Of a DNA stretch of 64,000 nucleotides, positions 63,544 to 64,000 are shown piece by piece. Source of the DNA: JBOEGW01 sp050633625 (GTDB lineage Bacteria > Pseudomonadota > Alphaproteobacteria > Rhodobacterales > Rhodobacteraceae); NCBI GenBank assembly GCA_050633625.1, contig JBOEGW010000006.1, positions 62,001 through 126,000 on the forward strand, in the 5' to 3' direction. Numbering within the stretch: position 1 is the first letter of the stretch; each line of letters opens with the position of its first letter. The notes under the pieces were generated by a model. The model saw nothing but the letters and a program-made list of their open reading frames with translations. It ran no database searches and was not told where the DNA came from. The translations under genes and the position numbers were made by a program.

Positions 63544-64000
63544 ATGTTTTGGATCATTGTGCTTGATTGGTTGGAATTCGCAGTGCGCTGGTTGCATGTG
63601 GTGACGGCCATTGCTTGGATCGGTTCATCCTTTTATTTCATTGCCTTAGACCTTGGATTGCGGCCTTCGACGGATCGGCGCGAAGGGGTGTCTGGAGAGG
63701 CGTGGCAGGTGCATGGCGGGGGGTTCTATTTTATCCAGAAATACCTCGTCAGCCCGTCGCGCATGCCCAATGAGCTGACGTGGTTTAAATGGGAAAGCTA
63801 TGGCACATGGCTGTCGGGCGCGGCCCTTTTGATGCTTGTGTATTGGGCGGGGGCGGAGCTGTACCTCGTGGATCAGACCAAGTTTGAAATGGCGCCAATG
63901 ATGGGTGTGGTGGTGTCGGCGGTGTCGCTGACGATTGGCTGGATTGTCTATAATGCGTTGTGCAAGACCGGGCTGTCAGAGCGCCCAACCTTGCTGATGG
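63544..64000 (+). CDS. puuD: Urate hydroxylase PuuD, 3' end outside window
   Basis: Membrane-bound urate oxidase. The frame starts at ATG 63544 with GAGG before it and is open to the end (152 residues visible). It begins MFWIIVLDWLEFAVRWLHVVTAIAWIGSSFYFIALD; the His in WLHVV and the Gly-rich helix are conserved. GFYFIQKYLVSPSRMPNELTWFKWESYGTWLSG fits. The C-terminal cytochrome c domain expected for PuuD would be outside. It forms an operon with uraH. Confidence 0.92.
   Translation, partial: MFWIIVLDWLEFAVRWLHVVTAIAWIGSSFYFIALDLGLRPSTDRREGVSGEAWQVHGGGFYFIQKYLVSPSRMPNELTWFKWESYGTWLSGAALLMLVYWAGAELYLVDQTKFEMAPMMGVVVSAVSLTIGWIVYNALCKTGLSERPTLLM

Overview
The window looks like core chromosome of a marine alphaproteobacterium of the Rhodobacteraceae (Roseobacter group). 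The evidence is the high GC content, the many tightly overlapping genes, an alphaproteobacterial LexA box (GAAC-N7-GAAC), PleD and CpaF/Tad homologues, and small families typical of this group (DUF1178, DUF2927, DUF3572, DUF983, DUF4260, a 63-residue Flp pilin with the AVTVDW start). No phage, insertion sequence, CRISPR array or integron is visible.

Layout. 1-5200: end of thrC, an M16 peptidase, a GNAT acetyltransferase and a GlcD-like FAD oxidase on the + strand, meeting a DUF1444 protein. 5200-8200: apt, DUF2927, a LysE exporter and mtnP on the minus strand. 8300-11900: a SulP transporter, small membrane proteins, flavin reductase and a GNAT protein. 11900-24700: mostly minus-strand housekeeping genes (ptsP, lysC, a glycosyltransferase, DUF1178, two Nudix proteins, metG, an EamA permease, two lipocalins, an aldo/keto reductase, DUF983). 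A LexA-controlled ImuA-like gene is embedded on the + strand. 25000-27300: an EF-hand protein followed by an ECF sigma factor, a membrane-anchored probable anti-sigma factor and a CnrX-like periplasmic sensor. 27300-31500: a PleD-type diguanylate cyclase, DUF3572, a HAD phosphatase, and a two-gene H-NOX-like / HNOBA-GGDEF operon. 31600-38000: tRNA-Glu, recJ, a cysteine hydrolase, glpX, hom, a crotonase and a thioesterase. 38300-41500: an AAA ATPase and a large polytopic membrane protein. 41500-52600: a Tad/Flp pilus locus on the minus strand (two flp, cpaB, cpaC, ompA, cpaE, cpaF, tadB, tadC, two TPR lipoproteins, tadV). It is split by at least three intrinsic terminators and lacks tadE/F/G. 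53000-58500: a lytic transglycosylase, a HAD-UbiA fusion, DprE2-like and DprE1-like oxidoreductases and a YbhN-type membrane protein. Together these suggest polyprenyl-phosphate-pentose (arabinose-type) synthesis. 58700-64000: purine catabolism (allE, permease, allA, puuE-uraD fusion, uraH, puuD).

The most interesting points are these. (1) An H-NOX-fold protein has no histidine between residues 42 and 141, so it lacks the proximal heme ligand. It is coupled to a protein that joins the HNOBA domain of soluble guanylate cyclase to GGDEF, giving what looks like a split c-di-GMP version of soluble guanylate cyclase. (2) A decaprenyl-phosphoryl-arabinose-type gene set sits beside the Tad pilus locus and near an orphan GT-C-like membrane protein. 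(3) An ECF sigma / anti-sigma / CnrX-like cassette has an EF-hand protein as first gene. (4) A LexA box lies inside a promoter whose predicted transcript would be almost leaderless. (5) There are several uncatalogued intergenic repeats, including a recurring motif ending GAACCAAAGAAG, a four-copy palindrome array, and 36-bp and 27-bp direct repeats. All functional calls come from reading the sequence and from memory of the families; no database search was run.
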